This document shows positions 6,820 through 7,265 of a stretch of DNA of 7,265 nucleotides, piece after piece. Location of the stretch: contig PWHA01000055.1 of NCBI GenBank assembly GCA_003554685.1, forward strand, positions 1 to 7,265, given 5' to 3'. The notes under the pieces were generated by a model. The model ran no database searches. It was not told the DNA's origin and saw only the letters and a list, made by a program, of their open reading frames with translations. How positions within the stretch are numbered: the first letter of the stretch is position 1; each line of letters starts with the position of its first letter. Source of the stretch: Halanaerobiaceae bacterium. GTDB taxonomy: Bacteria; Bacillota; Halanaerobiia; Halanaerobiales; Halarsenatibacteraceae. The position numbers and the translations under genes were made by a program.

Positions 6820-6880
6820 ATATTTATATTATAAATTTTTCAGTTTATTTTAAATATAAATTATCCGGAGGGACTAAAGT

Positions 6881-7265
6881 GTGGATAAAAATGTGGTTCT
6901 ATCAAAAATTGAGAAATCAGGGATAGTACCGGTGATAAGAGCTGAAGGCAAAAGTCAGGCAATAAATATAACCGAAGCTGTTAAAGGAGGCGGAATAAAG
7001 GTAATCGAAATCACCATGACTGTTCCGGGAGCAATTTCGGTTATAAAAGAGCTTTCAGAAAAATATCGGGATGATCCCGAGATAACCATTGGAGCAGGTT
7101 CAATTCTCGATGGAGAAACAGCCCGAAATGCCATCTTAGCCGGGGCAGAATTTGTAGTTGGCCCATCCTTGAATCAGGAAATGATTGAAGTGGCCAACCG
7201 CTACCAAAAAGTTGTAATACCGGGAGCAATGACTCCCACTGAAGTGGTAAAGGCCATGGAAGCAG
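6881..7265 (+). CDS. eda: 2-keto-3-deoxy-6-phosphogluconate / 4-hydroxy-2-oxoglutarate aldolase (Eda family), 3'-truncated by the window
   Basis: The first 128 residues of a KDPG/KHG aldolase are encoded from a GTG eight bases after GGAGGG (6867-6872). This class I aldolase reversibly splits KDPG to pyruvate and glyceraldehyde-3-phosphate, and relatives act on 2-keto-3-deoxy sugar acids or 4-hydroxy-2-oxoglutarate. Visible motifs are IVPVIR at 15-20, IEITMTVPGA at 42-51 with Glu43 as the likely proton-transfer residue, IGAGSILD at 70-77, FVVGPSLN at 91-98 and VIPGAMTPTE at 112-121. The Schiff-base lysine and the phosphate-binding glycine loop lie beyond the right edge, so activity and substrate cannot be judged. 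Linkage to a sugar importer and an aldehyde dehydrogenase points to Entner-Doudoroff-like breakdown of an imported sugar acid. A kinase or dehydratase gene downstream is expected but unseen. Confidence 0.92.
   Translation, partial: MDKNVVLSKIEKSGIVPVIRAEGKSQAINITEAVKGGGIKVIEITMTVPGAISVIKELSEKYRDDPEITIGAGSILDGETARNAILAGAEFVVGPSLNQEMIEVANRYQKVVIPGAMTPTEVVKAMEA

Noticed and set aside
6820..6880. Short AT palindromes (for example TTTATATTATAAA) as a terminator or promoter before the aldolase
   Set aside because: There is no GC-rich stem and no T-run, and such palindromes are expected by chance in this composition.
7041..7229. 62-residue minus-strand frame opposite the aldolase
   Set aside because: The + strand carries recognised KDPG-aldolase motifs throughout, and the antisense frame has no support.

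Overview
The window is a bacterial segment with two unrelated blocks separated by an intrinsic terminator. The dense + strand packing, strong GGAGG-type ribosome binding sites and AT-rich second block suggest a low-GC Firmicute. The secreted binding protein carries about 87 Asp/Glu against 21 Lys/Arg, which points to a salt-adapted organism. A member of the Halanaerobiales would fit, but that placement is inference and no marker gene here proves it.

Block 1 (1-1575) is relatively GC-rich. It holds the last 55 codons of a Glu/Leu/Phe/Val dehydrogenase-family protein. A 419-residue protein that I cannot assign to any characterised family follows, and the block closes with a rho-independent terminator at 1542-1575. 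The two genes probably share a transcript and may act together in amino-acid metabolism.

The gap at 1576-1969 has no gene. It is very AT-rich and carries an inverted repeat (TGTAAAA, 10-base spacer, TTTTACA), weak promoter-like hexamers and a ribosome-binding-site-like motif with no gene behind it. It is the likely control region of block 2.

Block 2 (1970 to the right edge) is a sugar or sugar-acid uptake and breakdown operon. Its order is a GAPN-like aldehyde dehydrogenase, a secreted family-1 solute-binding protein, two MalF/MalG-type permeases overlapping by ATGA, and the first 128 residues of a KDPG/KHG-type aldolase cut by the window edge. No ATPase gene is present, so the transporter probably uses a shared MsmX-type ATPase or one encoded outside the window. 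A strong hairpin sits between the binding-protein gene and the permease genes and probably sets their different expression levels.

A working model is that the transporter imports a sugar, sugar acid or oligosaccharide. Enzymes encoded outside the window convert it to a 2-keto-3-deoxy acid. The aldolase splits this to pyruvate plus an aldehyde, and the dehydrogenase oxidises the aldehyde. The dehydrogenase resembles non-phosphorylating glyceraldehyde-3-phosphate dehydrogenases overall but has lost landmark residues near both catalytic positions. Its true substrate may therefore be another aldehyde, such as glyceraldehyde, glycolaldehyde, lactaldehyde or sulfolactaldehyde. That open substrate, and the unassigned protein of block 1, are the two points most worth following up.
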